A stretch of DNA of 64,000 bases from assembly GCF_013390595.1 (NCBI RefSeq), contig NZ_JACAWV010000003.1, positions 186,001-250,000 on the forward strand. The letters run 5' to 3'. This document shows, piece after piece, positions 36,395-45,246 of this stretch. This stretch comes from Rhizobium sp. RM (GTDB lineage Bacteria; Pseudomonadota; Alphaproteobacteria; Rhizobiales; Rhizobiaceae). The notes beneath the pieces are model-generated. The model had not been told where the DNA came from. It did not search any database and worked only from the letters and a program-made list of their open reading frames with translations. Each line of letters starts with the position of its first letter. Positions within the stretch are counted from its first letter, which is position 1. The translations under genes were made by a program, and so were the position numbers.

Positions 36395-37035
36395 CACCAG
36401 GTCAGCTCCGTTCCGGAAAATCCCGTCATTTTCAGTTCCTGGGCATGGTCGAGCCCAAGGGGCTGGTGCGTGGCAGCGATGATAATACCGTCCTTGCCGA
36501 GATGATCTTTGACCAGTCCCGTGAACATTCGGTCTGCGCTGGCATCGAGGGCAGCGGTTGGTTCGTCCAATATCCAGATGGGGCGCCAGGCGATCAGCAA
36601 CTTCGCCATGGCAAAGCGTCGTTGCTGGCCGGCCGAGAGATAACCGAATGGCAGATGGGTAATACCGGCAAGACCGACAGCCTCGGCGGCTTCGCCAATG
36701 TCCAGTGACGTGCCGCCACTGAAATCGCCCAGAAAGTCCTTCCAGAAGTGGAGGTTTTCAGAGACCGTGAGCTCCTGTTTCATCGCGTTGCGATGACCAA
36801 GGTAGTGGCTTGCTTCCGATGGGCGAGCGTCTTGTGGAACTCCTTCGCCGGCTATTTTTATGGAGCCCGATTCGGCGCTGAAAAGTCCGGCCAGAACACG
36901 CAGTAACGTGGATTTTCCCGAGCCATTCGGTCCGGTCAGGATAAGGGCGTCTCCGGACACTAACTTGAGGGAAATATTCATAAATATGAAATCTTCCCCG
37001 CGCCGGGCGCTGAGGTTTTCCGCAGTCAGCAGCAT
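36394..37035 (-). CDS. ccmA: Haem exporter ATPase CcmA
   Basis: CcmA is the ATPase of the cytochrome c maturation ABC complex. The 213 residues hold Walker A GPNGSGKST (near 36), the signature LSAGQQRRFAMA (near 128) and Walker B IWILDEPTAALD. It is the first gene of the ccmABCDG operon on the minus strand, divergent from acnA, with 272 bases between. No strong promoter for it was found in that gap. Confidence 0.96.
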   Translation of the reverse strand: MLLTAENLSARRGEDFIFMNISLKLVSGDALILTGPNGSGKSTLLRVLAGLFSAESGSIKIAGEGVPQDARPSEASHYLGHRNAMKQELTVSENLHFWKDFLGDFSGGTSLDIGEAAEAVGLAGITHLPFGYLSAGQQRRFAMAKLLIAWRPIWILDEPTAALDASADRMFTGLVKDHLGKDGIIIAATHQPLGLDHAQELKMTGFSGTELTW

Positions 37036-37100
37036 GGTCCGGTCTCGTTCAAGATTTTGGTCATCCGATATAAAAAAATCGATTTAGCACTGCTTCCGGT

Positions 37101-37129
37101 CTGGCACGTTTCGGAGAAATTATCTATAT
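37101..37129 (+). promoter_or_regulatory. Predicted acnA promoter
   Basis: CTGGCA (37101-37106) and CTATAT (37124-37129) are 17 bases apart; CTATAT is the favoured alphaproteobacterial -10 box. The predicted mRNA leader before acnA is about 170 bases and contains the inverted repeat at 37205-37271. Confidence 0.6.
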
Positions 37130-37204
37130 GGATATCAACCACGCCAGCGGCCGGCGTGATCACCATATAGCGCCGGACCTGAATGTTGCAAAATGCGACT
37201 TTCA

Positions 37205-37271
37205 CGTGCGGACAGCGGAAATGGCCGTACCCGCATCCTGATGTGCACTTTGATGCACGGGTGTCCGCACG
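37205..37271 (+). promoter_or_regulatory. Long stem-loop in the acnA leader
   Basis: CGTGCGGACA (37205-37214) and TGTCCGCACG (37262-37271) form a perfect 10-bp stem. Nested inside is a hairpin of GTGCA (37243-37247) and TGCAC (37254-37258). It ends 36 bases before the acnA GTG start. I do not recognise it as a known RNA family. Confidence 0.55.
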
Positions 37272-37307
37272 CGCGTGTTGGCTATCAGAGGAAGCGGGGT
37301 TTTATCC

Positions 37308-40001
37308 GTGGCCAAATCTCTTGACAGTTTCCAGTGTCGCTCTGTCCTTACCGTTGACGGTAAGGACTATGTCTATTTCAGCCTTCCGAAGGCTGAAGCC
37401 AACGGCTTGAAGGGCGTCTCCAAGCTGCCCTATTCCATGAAAGTCCTGTTGGAAAACCTGCTGCGTTTCGAAGACGGTCAGTCGGTAACCAAGCAGCATA
37501 TCCTCGCTGTCGCCGAATGGCTCGACAACAAGGGCCTGACCGAAAACGAAATCGCCTACCGCCCGGCGCGCGTGCTGATGCAGGACTTTACCGGCGTTCC
37601 CGCTGTGGTTGACCTTGCGGCAATGCGCGACGGTATCAAGGCGCTGGGTGGCGACCCGGAAAAGATCAATCCGCTCGTTCCCGTCGACCTTGTTATCGAC
37701 CATTCCGTGATCGTCGATGAGTTTGGTACACCGCAGGCTTTCGCACGCAACGTCGAGCTTGAATATCAGCGCAATGGCGAGCGCTACCGCTTTCTGAAAT
37801 GGGGCCAGCAGGCGTTCAAGAATTTCCGCGTCGTGCCGCCTGGCACCGGCATCTGTCACCAGGTCAACTTCGAGTATCTCGGCCAGACCGTCTGGACGAA
37901 GGAAGAAGACGGCGAAACCTTCGCTTATCCGGATACCTGCGTCGGAACCGATAGCCACACGACCATGATCAACGGTCTTGGCGTTCTGGGTTGGGGCGTT
38001 GGCGGTATCGAAGCGGAAGCTGCCATGCTCGGCCAGCCGGTATCGATGCTGCTGCCTGAAGTCATCGGCTTCAAGTTGACCGGCAAGCTGAAGGAAGGCG
38101 TTACTGCGACCGACCTCGTGCTGACCGTTGTGCAGATGCTGCGCAAGAAGGGCGTTGTTTCCAAGTTCGTGGAATTCTTCGGTCCTGGCATGGACAACAT
38201 GCCTGTCGCCGACCGTGCCACGATCGGCAACATGGGTCCGGAATATGGCGCGACCTGCGGTTTCTTCCCGGTTGACGCAGAGACGCTGAACTACCTCAAC
38301 ATGTCTGGCCGCACCAAGGAGCGCATCGCCCTGGTCGAAGCCTATTCCAGGGCACAGGGCATGTGGCGCGACAATGATGGTTCCGACCTCGTTTTCACCG
38401 ATACGCTGGAACTCGATCTTGGCGATGTCGTGCCGTCCATGGCCGGCCCGAAGCGCCCGGAAGGGCGTCTGCCGCTCGAGACCATCGCGCCGAACTTCGC
38501 TACGGCACTCGAAAACGACTACAAGAAGCCCGGTCAGATTGACGCGCGTTATGCCGTCGAGGGCACGGATTTCGATCTCGGTCATGGCGATGTGGCGATT
38601 GCTGCCATCACCTCCTGCACCAACACCTCGAACCCCTCGGTGCTGATTGCTGCAGGTCTCCTGGCCCGCAATGCCGCGGCCAAGGGCTTGCAGTCCAAGC
38701 CTTGGGTCAAGACGTCTCTTGCCCCCGGGTCGCAGGTCGTTGCCGAATATCTCGCCAAGTCCGGTCTGCAGACTGACCTCGATGCGCTCGGCTTCAATCT
38801 CGTTGGCTTCGGCTGCACCACCTGCATCGGCAACTCCGGTCCGCTGCCGGCTCCGATCTCCAAGACGATCAACGATAAGGGGCTGATCACCGCGGGTGTT
38901 CTTTCCGGAAACCGTAACTTCGAAGGCCGTATCTCGCCTGATGTTCAGGCGAACTATCTGGCGTCTCCGCCGCTCGTCGTCGCCTATGCGCTGGCTGGCA
39001 CGGTGCAGAAGGATCTGACCAAGGAGCCGCTTGGCGAGGACAAGGACGGGAATCCCGTTTTCCTCAAGGACATCTGGCCGACGTCGACGGAAGTTCAGTC
39101 CTTCATCCAGAAATATGTCACGCGTGAACTGTTCGAAACCAAATATGCCGACGTGTTCAAGGGCGATGAAAACTGGCAGGCCGTGCAGGTACCTGCGGGT
39201 CAGACCTATGCTTGGGATGACCAGTCGACCTACGTTCAGAACCCGCCTTACTTTGTTGGCATGGGTAAGACCGGCTCCGGTCTGAAGAACATCAAGGGCG
39301 CGCGCGTGCTTGGCCTGTTCGGCGACAAGATTACCACCGACCACATCTCTCCGGCCGGTTCGATCAAGGCAGCCTCGCCAGCCGGTGCCTACCTGACGGA
39401 GCATGGAGTGGGCGTTGCCGACTTCAATCAGTACGGTACGCGTCGTGGCAACCATGAAGTGATGATGCGCGGCACCTTTGCCAATATCCGCATCCGCAAC
39501 CACATGCTCGGTCCGAACGGCAAGGAAGGCGGATACACGATCCACTATCCATCCAAGGAAGAGATGTCGATCTACGACGCTGCCATGAAGTACAAGGAAG
39601 AGGGTGTGCCACTCGTCATCTTCGCCGGTGTCGAATACGGCAACGGATCGTCCCGTGACTGGGCCGCCAAGGGTACCAACCTGCTCGGCGTGAAAGCCGT
39701 CATCGCCCAGTCGTTTGAGCGTATTCACCGTTCGAACCTGGTCGGCATGGGTGTGGTTCCCTTCGTCTTCGAGGAAGGCACGACCTGGGCAAGTCTCAAT
39801 CTCAAGGGCGATGAAATCGTCGAGATTGACGGTCTGGAAGGCGAGATCAAGCCGCGTGAAAAGAAGATCGCCAAGATCACCTACAGCGACGGTACGGTGA
39901 AGGACGTTCCACTTCTTTGCCGTATCGATACACTGGACGAAGTTATCTACATGAACAACGGTGGCATTCTGCAGACCGTTCTTCGCGATCTGGCAGCCTG
40001 A
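37308..40001 (+). CDS. acnA: Aconitate hydratase
   Basis: AcnA isomerises citrate and isocitrate in the TCA cycle. The 897 residues are full length for the AcnA/IRP1 type. Cluster cysteines lie in the SCTNTSNPS block (near 438) and in FGCTTCIGNSGPL (C504 and C507 region). The C-terminal swivel domain holds YGNGSSRDWAAKG. The start is GTG at 37308 (VAKSLDSF), with GGGG eight bases upstream; a longer reading from 37275 lacks support. A promoter and a stem-loop leader precede it. AcnA of this type can act as an iron-responsive RNA-binding protein in other organisms; that is unproven here. Confidence 0.97.
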   Translation: MAKSLDSFQCRSVLTVDGKDYVYFSLPKAEANGLKGVSKLPYSMKVLLENLLRFEDGQSVTKQHILAVAEWLDNKGLTENEIAYRPARVLMQDFTGVPAVVDLAAMRDGIKALGGDPEKINPLVPVDLVIDHSVIVDEFGTPQAFARNVELEYQRNGERYRFLKWGQQAFKNFRVVPPGTGICHQVNFEYLGQTVWTKEEDGETFAYPDTCVGTDSHTTMINGLGVLGWGVGGIEAEAAMLGQPVSMLLPEVIGFKLTGKLKEGVTATDLVLTVVQMLRKKGVVSKFVEFFGPGMDNMPVADRATIGNMGPEYGATCGFFPVDAETLNYLNMSGRTKERIALVEAYSRAQGMWRDNDGSDLVFTDTLELDLGDVVPSMAGPKRPEGRLPLETIAPNFATALENDYKKPGQIDARYAVEGTDFDLGHGDVAIAAITSCTNTSNPSVLIAAGLLARNAAAKGLQSKPWVKTSLAPGSQVVAEYLAKSGLQTDLDALGFNLVGFGCTTCIGNSGPLPAPISKTINDKGLITAGVLSGNRNFEGRISPDVQANYLASPPLVVAYALAGTVQKDLTKEPLGEDKDGNPVFLKDIWPTSTEVQSFIQKYVTRELFETKYADVFKGDENWQAVQVPAGQTYAWDDQSTYVQNPPYFVGMGKTGSGLKNIKGARVLGLFGDKITTDHISPAGSIKAASPAGAYLTEHGVGVADFNQYGTRRGNHEVMMRGTFANIRIRNHMLGPNGKEGGYTIHYPSKEEMSIYDAAMKYKEEGVPLVIFAGVEYGNGSSRDWAAKGTNLLGVKAVIAQSFERIHRSNLVGMGVVPFVFEEGTTWASLNLKGDEIVEIDGLEGEIKPREKKIAKITYSDGTVKDVPLLCRIDTLDEVIYMNNGGILQTVLRDLAA

Positions 40002-40023
40002 TCAACAAGGCACCGATACGAGA

Positions 40024-40051
40024 AACGCCGGGAGACATCCCGGCGTTTTTT
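40024..40051 (+). terminator. acnA terminator
   Basis: AACGCCGGGA and TCCCGGCGTT pair around GACA, followed by a run of seven T residues (40045-40051). It lies 22 bases after the acnA stop. Confidence 0.95.
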
Positions 40052-40202
40052 CATGTTTGCAGGGGCACGTAATTTGTGAAGAGCGCTCACCCCTTCGTGA
40101 CTTTCTATTGAAGGTCGTTCGACGTTATTTTCCGGCTTGCATCCCGACACATATTGATCGCATCAATTCGTCTGGATATTCGTCCGGATAGAGGTTTTCG
40201 TA

Positions 40203-40943
40203 ATGCCGTTGAAATTCCGCCTTTCGCTCTGTGTTCTCGGGACGCTGATGGTCACCTCTGCGCATGCGCAGGAGGCGGTGAAGGGCGTCGTCGAGTTGTT
40301 CACATCGCAAGGCTGCTCATCCTGCCCCCCTGCCGATGAGGCATTGCGCAAGATGATCCGTAAAGGTGATGTGGTTGGTCTTTCCTACCATGTCGATTAC
40401 TGGAATTACCTTGGCTGGACGGATTCACTGGCATCGAAGGAGAATACCGAGCGGCAATACGGCTATATGCGAGCACTTGGGCGCAACGGCGTCTACACCC
40501 CGCAGGCAATCCTGAACGGTCGCGATCACGTCAAAGGCGCTGATGTTGCCGGCATCTACGACAAGCTTGACGCATTCAAGCGCACCGGTGCTGGTCTGAC
40601 CGTGCCTGTCAGCTCAAAATTCGCTGGAGATGAGGTGGAGATCGATATTGGTGCCGGCAGTGGCAAGGCCGATGTCGTGGTCGCCTACTTCACCCGCGAG
40701 CAAACGGTGGATGTGCAGAAGGGTGAAAACCAGGGCAAGAAAATGTCCTATTGGCACAGTGTCTACGATGTTCAGACGGTCGGCATGTGGGATGGTTCAC
40801 CAATGACGGTCAAGCTTCCAGCCAGCGTCGTTGCCAAGGTCAAGAAAGGCGGGTGCGCCGTTCTGCTGCAGACGGCGAATGCGAACGGCGATCCGGCAGC
40901 GATCGTTGGCGCGAGCATGCTGATGGGAGACGAAACACCATAA
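40203..40943 (+). CDS. DUF1223 family exported protein
   Basis: The 246-residue protein has a Sec signal ending in SAHA near residue 22. Its fold is thioredoxin-like, with the motif TSQGCSSCPPAD carrying C38 and C41, so a redox role in the periplasm is plausible. Family proteins are of unknown function and common in alphaproteobacteria. The conserved DYWNYLGWTD and YTPQAILNG blocks are present. The gene stands alone after the acnA terminator. Confidence 0.85.
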   Translation: MPLKFRLSLCVLGTLMVTSAHAQEAVKGVVELFTSQGCSSCPPADEALRKMIRKGDVVGLSYHVDYWNYLGWTDSLASKENTERQYGYMRALGRNGVYTPQAILNGRDHVKGADVAGIYDKLDAFKRTGAGLTVPVSSKFAGDEVEIDIGAGSGKADVVVAYFTREQTVDVQKGENQGKKMSYWHSVYDVQTVGMWDGSPMTVKLPASVVAKVKKGGCAVLLQTANANGDPAAIVGASMLMGDETP

Positions 40944-41239
40944 TCGCCTCTGGGCGATTGGAGATCCGATCCGGGCATTGGGGGCTGGGGGTAAAGGGTC
41001 AATGCACCGGACCGGGTCATCTTGGTGCCTAGGCATCAATTGACGATAAAACTATTCCACCCAATTCGGGCCATGATTTGACCGAAATACGGCAGCAGGT
41101 ACCAAATTGCCTGCCTAAATGGTTACCGTGGTTTCAAGGTATTTCGCTGTCAAACGTACCGTGAAATGGCCAAGACTTGCAATTTCACGCCAGCGGCTTC
41201 ACATTGAGCCATGAGATTGGGTGGAATCGGAGGTACTGG
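40944..41239. other. Intergenic region between the DUF1223 and DUF2794 genes
   Basis: The 296 bases contain a small hairpin after the first gene (AATCGCC-TCTG-GGCGATT, 40942-40959) without a T-run. The rest is A/T-richer than its surroundings, and I recognise no gene or RNA in it. A GGAGG ribosome site for the next gene is at its right end. Confidence 0.5.
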
Positions 41240-41632
41240 ATGACCGATCAACCGGATGTGCAGCAGGTGCAGGCCAGCGCACGTGACAATTCCACCGTCA
41301 TCGATCTTCGTGAATACAAGCGAGACAAGGACCCCTTACCGGTTACGTTCCATAGACGTGAACTGGATGCGATCCTGCGCATATACGGGCGCATGGTTGG
41401 TGAAGGTGAGTGGCGAGATTATGCCATAGACCACCTGAAGGAAAAGGCAGTGTTCTCGGTCTTCAAGCGCTCTGGTGAGATGCCGCTTTACCGCATCGAG
41501 AAAAATCCGAAGCTAGCGGCGAAACAGGGAGCCTACTGCGTTCTGAATACGGATGGACGCATTCTCAAGCGCGGGCATGAACTGCCACAGGTTCTCAAGG
41601 TTTTCGACAAGGTTCTGAAACTGATTGAATGA
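41240..41632 (+). CDS. DUF2794 family protein
   Basis: This 130-residue cytoplasmic protein of unknown function is nearly confined to alphaproteobacteria. The conserved core runs from VIDLREYKRDKDPLPVTFHR through ELDAILRIYGRMVGEGEWRDY and FRIEKNPKLAAKQG-type text (here YRIEKNPKLAAKQGAY). It ends in a short basic segment (GRILKRGHELP). The ATG at 41240 follows GGAGG; a longer reading from 41177 lacks a ribosome site. Nothing next to it suggests a function. Confidence 0.82.
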   Translation: MTDQPDVQQVQASARDNSTVIDLREYKRDKDPLPVTFHRRELDAILRIYGRMVGEGEWRDYAIDHLKEKAVFSVFKRSGEMPLYRIEKNPKLAAKQGAYCVLNTDGRILKRGHELPQVLKVFDKVLKLIE

Positions 41633-41691
41633 GATCACCTGTTCCTCGTCAGAGGACTGGGTCTGCGTTCGCAACGAAACGTGCAAACGAA

Positions 41692-41716
41692 AAAGGCGGC
41701 CATTTGGCCGCCTTTC
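41692..41716. terminator. Bidirectional terminator between DUF2794 and the Bax-inhibitor gene
   Basis: AAAGGCGGCC and GGCCGCCTTT pair around ATTT (41692-41715), with A residues on the left and T residues on the right. It lies between convergent genes. Confidence 0.9.
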
Positions 41717-41741
41717 TTATGTCGAACCTCAACGGGGTTCC

Positions 41742-42479
41742 TTAGTCGTCGCGGTTCCCGAGGAACTGCAGCAGGAACGTGAAGAGGTTGATGAAGTCGA
41801 GGTAGAGTGTCAGCGCACCCATGATTGCCTTGCGGCCAGCCACGGCAACGTCGTCGCCATCAAAGTACATTTCCTTGATCTTCTGCGTGTCGTAGGCGGT
41901 CAGGCCTGCGAAGATCAGTACGCCGATTGCGGAAATCGCGAACTGCAGAGCAGAGGAAGCGAGGAAGATGTTGACGATCGAAGCGATGATGAGACCGAAC
42001 AGACCCATGATCAGGAACGAGCCGAGACCGGAAAGATCCTTCTTCGTGGTGTAGCCGTAAAGCGACAGAGCGCCGAACGAAGCAGCCGTGACGAAGAACG
42101 TCTGAACGATGCTCTGGCCGGTGAAGACCAGGAAGATCGACGACAGCGATACACCCATCAGCGCCGCATAGACCCAGAAGGTCGTCTGGGCAGCAGAAAC
42201 GCTCATGTTCTGGATGCGGAAGCTAAGGAAGAAGACCAGCGCCAGCGGTGCAAGCATAACGACCCAGCGAAGCGGGGACGCGTAAAGCATCTGGGCGAAA
42301 GCCGGGTTCGAGGCAGCCAGCGTATAGGTGCCGAAGGCCGCGATGCCGGTGATGACCAGAGCCAGCGCCATAAGGTTGTAAACCTTAAGCATGTAGGTGC
42401 GGAGACCTTCATCGATCATCGCACCAGTCTGTGCACGGTTCTGCGCCATGCGGTTCTGGTAGTTGTTGAAGTCAGCCAT
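41742..42479 (-). CDS. Bax inhibitor-1 / YccA family membrane protein
   Basis: The 245-residue protein has seven hydrophobic segments and belongs to the TMBIM/BI-1 family, which includes E. coli YccA and YbhL and the pH-gated calcium leak channel YetJ. The C-terminal half has the family motif AYDTQKIKEMY. The start follows AGAGGAAACA. It is preceded by a ybhL-type leader RNA (42490-42556), so expression is probably controlled by RNA structure. The in vivo role in alphaproteobacteria is unknown. Confidence 0.92.
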   Translation of the reverse strand: MADFNNYQNRMAQNRAQTGAMIDEGLRTYMLKVYNLMALALVITGIAAFGTYTLAASNPAFAQMLYASPLRWVVMLAPLALVFFLSFRIQNMSVSAAQTTFWVYAALMGVSLSSIFLVFTGQSIVQTFFVTAASFGALSLYGYTTKKDLSGLGSFLIMGLFGLIIASIVNIFLASSALQFAISAIGVLIFAGLTAYDTQKIKEMYFDGDDVAVAGRKAIMGALTLYLDFINLFTFLLQFLGNRDD

Positions 42480-42489
42480 TGTTTCCTCT

Positions 42490-42556
42490 TTTGAGCTCCG
42501 TGATTGCTACGGTGTCGGGATCGCTCCCTGGCGCCGCTGCGGAGCCACAGCAAGCC
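42490..42556 (-). ncRNA. ybhL leader RNA motif
   Basis: On the minus strand the leader opens with GGCTCCG, which pairs with CGGAGC (42495-42500 with 42540-42545). Inside is a GGGA-GCGA-TCCC hairpin with a GNRA tetraloop (42517-42528), with GGCGCCA and GACACCG strands around it. Position (directly before a YbhL/BI-1 gene) and layout match the ybhL motif reported in Rhizobiales alongside SAM-II. Its ligand, if any, is unknown. The predicted transcription start is at its 5' edge. Confidence 0.78.
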
Positions 42557-42564
42557 TACCTCAG

Positions 42565-42593
42565 AATATGATGGCAGAACGTGTTCGATACAA
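42565..42593 (-). promoter_or_regulatory. Predicted promoter of the Bax-inhibitor gene
   Basis: On the minus strand TTGTAT (42593-42588) and CATATT (42570-42565) are 17 bases apart. Transcription should start near 42558, at the 5' end of the ybhL element. Confidence 0.65.
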
Positions 42594-42696
42594 GACCTTT
42601 TGCGACCGAAAAGACACCATAGACGCGAAAATCGCTCACGTTTTGGCGATTATTACAAAGAATTAATCGCTAAAGTTAAGCGCCGCAGATTCACAA

Positions 42697-45246
42697 TCAC
42701 TCCCCTGCCTGACGCAAAATCGGCGCTGCCTTCTGGCCGAGAATACGCCACGTTCCGGCAAGCCCGATGCCAACCGTCATGACGAGGGCAACAATGAGCG
42801 TGCCAACCGCCACGTCAGGCAAAAAGCTCGAGGGCAGTTTCATGATGCGGGCGATCACGAACCACGCGGAGACACCGCCTGCGAGAAGTGCAAAGACCGC
42901 AGTGGCAAGGCCGAGGATCATATATTCGTAAGAAAAAGCGCGGATCAGCATTGAACGTGTGCCGCCCAGGGTTTTCAGGATAACGGCATCATGCGTCCGG
43001 GCGCGATTTCCTGCCGCCAGTGCTCCGGCAAGAACGAGCACCGAAGCAACGAGAGCAACGGCGGCCGCGGCACGGATGGCCGTGGCAAGCTGACCGACGA
43101 GCTTGTCGACCACATCAAGCGCATCCTTCACGCGAACGCTGGTGATCGTTGGATAGGCGTTGGTAACAGCACGTAATATCTGCCCCTCACGCTCAGGCGT
43201 TGCAGAGGGGTCGGCGAGCGTGGCAAGCCAGGCATGTGGCGCACCGCGGAAGGTGTTTGGGGAAAAGACCATGACGAAGTTGATCGACAGGGATTCCCAC
43301 TCGACGTTGCGCAGATTGGCGATCTTTGCCGTGATGCTGCGGCCAAGAACGTTGACGGTAACGGTATCGCCTATCTTGAGACCCAGTTCACCCGCTTCCT
43401 CGGCTGCGAACGATACCAGCGGTTCCCCGCTGTAGTCCTTGTTCCACCATGTTCCTTCCGTCAGTTCTGCGTTTTCCGGCAGGTCCTCGGCGTAGGTGAT
43501 GCCGCGATCACCACGCAAAACCCAGCGTCCGGAAGGCGGAACTTCCATCTTCGTCACGTCCTGACCGTTCAGGGCCAGGATGCGGCCGCGCAGCATCGGG
43601 ACTTCAGTAAGATTGCCTTCGGGAGCTTCCCGTTTGAGAAGGTCGCGAAAGCCCTGCAGTTCGGTTCCCTGAATATCGACGAAAAAGAAATTCGGAGCCC
43701 GTTCCGGCAGGCTGCCAGTCAATTCGCGCCGCAAGTTGCCGTCTATCAGTGTAAGCGTGACCAGCAGCGTCAGGCCAAGTCCCAGCGAGAGAACCACGGA
43801 GGGTGTCAGGGCGCCGGGCCGATGAATGTTGCCGATTGCAAGGCGCAATGCAGCGGAATGGACACGCGGGCTCCGTTTGGCGATCGCCTTCACGCCTGCT
43901 GCCACGGCGCGCAGGACAACGAATGCGAATGCGACTGCTGCCAGGAACACCGATGCAATGAAGCGGTCTTCCGCCGAAAAGATTGCAAGAGCAGCAAGTG
44001 TCGCGAGAAGCAGGCCAGTTGACGCGATATAGGGCCAGGACGGCCACCGGCTCTCATCGAAGCTCTGTTCGCGAAAGAGTGCCGTCGCTGGAACTTCGCG
44101 CGCGTGGCCGAGCGGCAAAATCGCGAAGGCAAGCGTCGTCAGGATGCCAAACAGGGCGGCGAGCCCGAGCGCCTTCGGATAAAAGGCCAGACCGTCAGGG
44201 ACAGGGAGCACACCTTCCAGAAAACGCATTGCAACCAATGGGGCGATTGCGCCGAAGGCAAGCCCGACCATGATGCCGACAGTTGCAATGAAGACGATCT
44301 GGAAGAGATAGGTCATCGTCACCACCGAGGCGGGTGCGCCAAGGCATTTCAGGGATGCGATCGTGGTGCGTTTTGAATCGAGAAACGCCCGCACGGCATT
44401 CGCCACGCCAACGCCCCCGACGATGAGGGCTGTCAGTCCGACCAATGTGAGAAACTGGGAGAAGCGATTGACGTTTTCGGTCAGGGAAGGTGCGGCACGA
44501 TCGCTGGTGCGAATGGACCAGCCCGCATTGGGGAAGGTCTTGTTGGTATCTTCGGTAATCGTCGCTCGTTTGGAAAGGTCATTCAGCCTGATCTTGTAGG
44601 CATGCTCGACAAGGCTGCCGGTCTGGATAAGGCCGGATGCAAACAGTGCATCGCGGCTGAGCATCAAGCGCGGCGCGAAACCGAAACCATCGGAAAGCGC
44701 GTCCGGTTCATCCACAACAGTGCCTGTTACCTTCAGTTTGACGTTGCCGAGCAGGACCTCGTCGCCGACCTTGATGCCAAGGCGTTCAAGCAGAAGTGGC
44801 GCAACGACGGCGCCATAGGTGTCGCCATTCTTTTCGAGAAGTTCCGGAAGCGGGCGGGCCGGATCAGCGGCAAAGCTGCCGTAAAGCGGATAGGCGCCGT
44901 CGACAGCTTTCACTTCAGTCAAAGTCTGGGCGGAACCGTCTGCCAGACGTGTCATCGACCGCAATCCCGTGGAAATGGCGACCTGACCGAGAGTGCCGAG
45001 ATAGGCTCGTTCTTCGTCGCTCGCTTCGCGGTTGCGCAGTTCGAAGCGGACATCGCCAGCCAAAATGGACTGCCCCTGTGTAGCGATTGCATCGGTCACG
45101 GCGCGGGAAACGGAATTCACCGCAGCAATCGCGCCCGTTCCGAGCGCTATACAGGCCAGGAAAATGTAAAAACCTCGCAGACCGCCGCGAATTTCGCGTC
45201 GGGCAAGCCGCAATGCATTCTGAATGTGCGCAGCCGACGGGATCAT
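42697..45246 (-). CDS. ABC transporter permease, YbbP-like (FtsX domains)
   Basis: The 849-residue membrane protein has ten or so membrane segments. One lies at the N-terminus, and the others flank a large periplasmic region and form two FtsX-type domains, as in YbbP/LolC relatives. It works with the neighbouring YbbA-type ATPase. Text such as IALGTGAIAAVNSVSRAV near residue 35 is typical of YbbP. Its ATG overlaps the ATPase stop by four bases. YbbAP-type pumps are thought to act on envelope lipids or hydrophobic compounds; the substrate is unknown. Confidence 0.9.
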   Translation of the reverse strand: MIPSAAHIQNALRLARREIRGGLRGFYIFLACIALGTGAIAAVNSVSRAVTDAIATQGQSILAGDVRFELRNREASDEERAYLGTLGQVAISTGLRSMTRLADGSAQTLTEVKAVDGAYPLYGSFAADPARPLPELLEKNGDTYGAVVAPLLLERLGIKVGDEVLLGNVKLKVTGTVVDEPDALSDGFGFAPRLMLSRDALFASGLIQTGSLVEHAYKIRLNDLSKRATITEDTNKTFPNAGWSIRTSDRAAPSLTENVNRFSQFLTLVGLTALIVGGVGVANAVRAFLDSKRTTIASLKCLGAPASVVTMTYLFQIVFIATVGIMVGLAFGAIAPLVAMRFLEGVLPVPDGLAFYPKALGLAALFGILTTLAFAILPLGHAREVPATALFREQSFDESRWPSWPYIASTGLLLATLAALAIFSAEDRFIASVFLAAVAFAFVVLRAVAAGVKAIAKRSPRVHSAALRLAIGNIHRPGALTPSVVLSLGLGLTLLVTLTLIDGNLRRELTGSLPERAPNFFFVDIQGTELQGFRDLLKREAPEGNLTEVPMLRGRILALNGQDVTKMEVPPSGRWVLRGDRGITYAEDLPENAELTEGTWWNKDYSGEPLVSFAAEEAGELGLKIGDTVTVNVLGRSITAKIANLRNVEWESLSINFVMVFSPNTFRGAPHAWLATLADPSATPEREGQILRAVTNAYPTITSVRVKDALDVVDKLVGQLATAIRAAAAVALVASVLVLAGALAAGNRARTHDAVILKTLGGTRSMLIRAFSYEYMILGLATAVFALLAGGVSAWFVIARIMKLPSSFLPDVAVGTLIVALVMTVGIGLAGTWRILGQKAAPILRQAGE

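Noticed and set aside
37302..39728. Open frame of 808 codons on the minus strand opposite acnA
   Set aside because: It lies wholly antisense to an unmistakable aconitase, has no ribosome site or family motif and is His/Arg/Gln rich, as expected from the complement of GC-biased codons.
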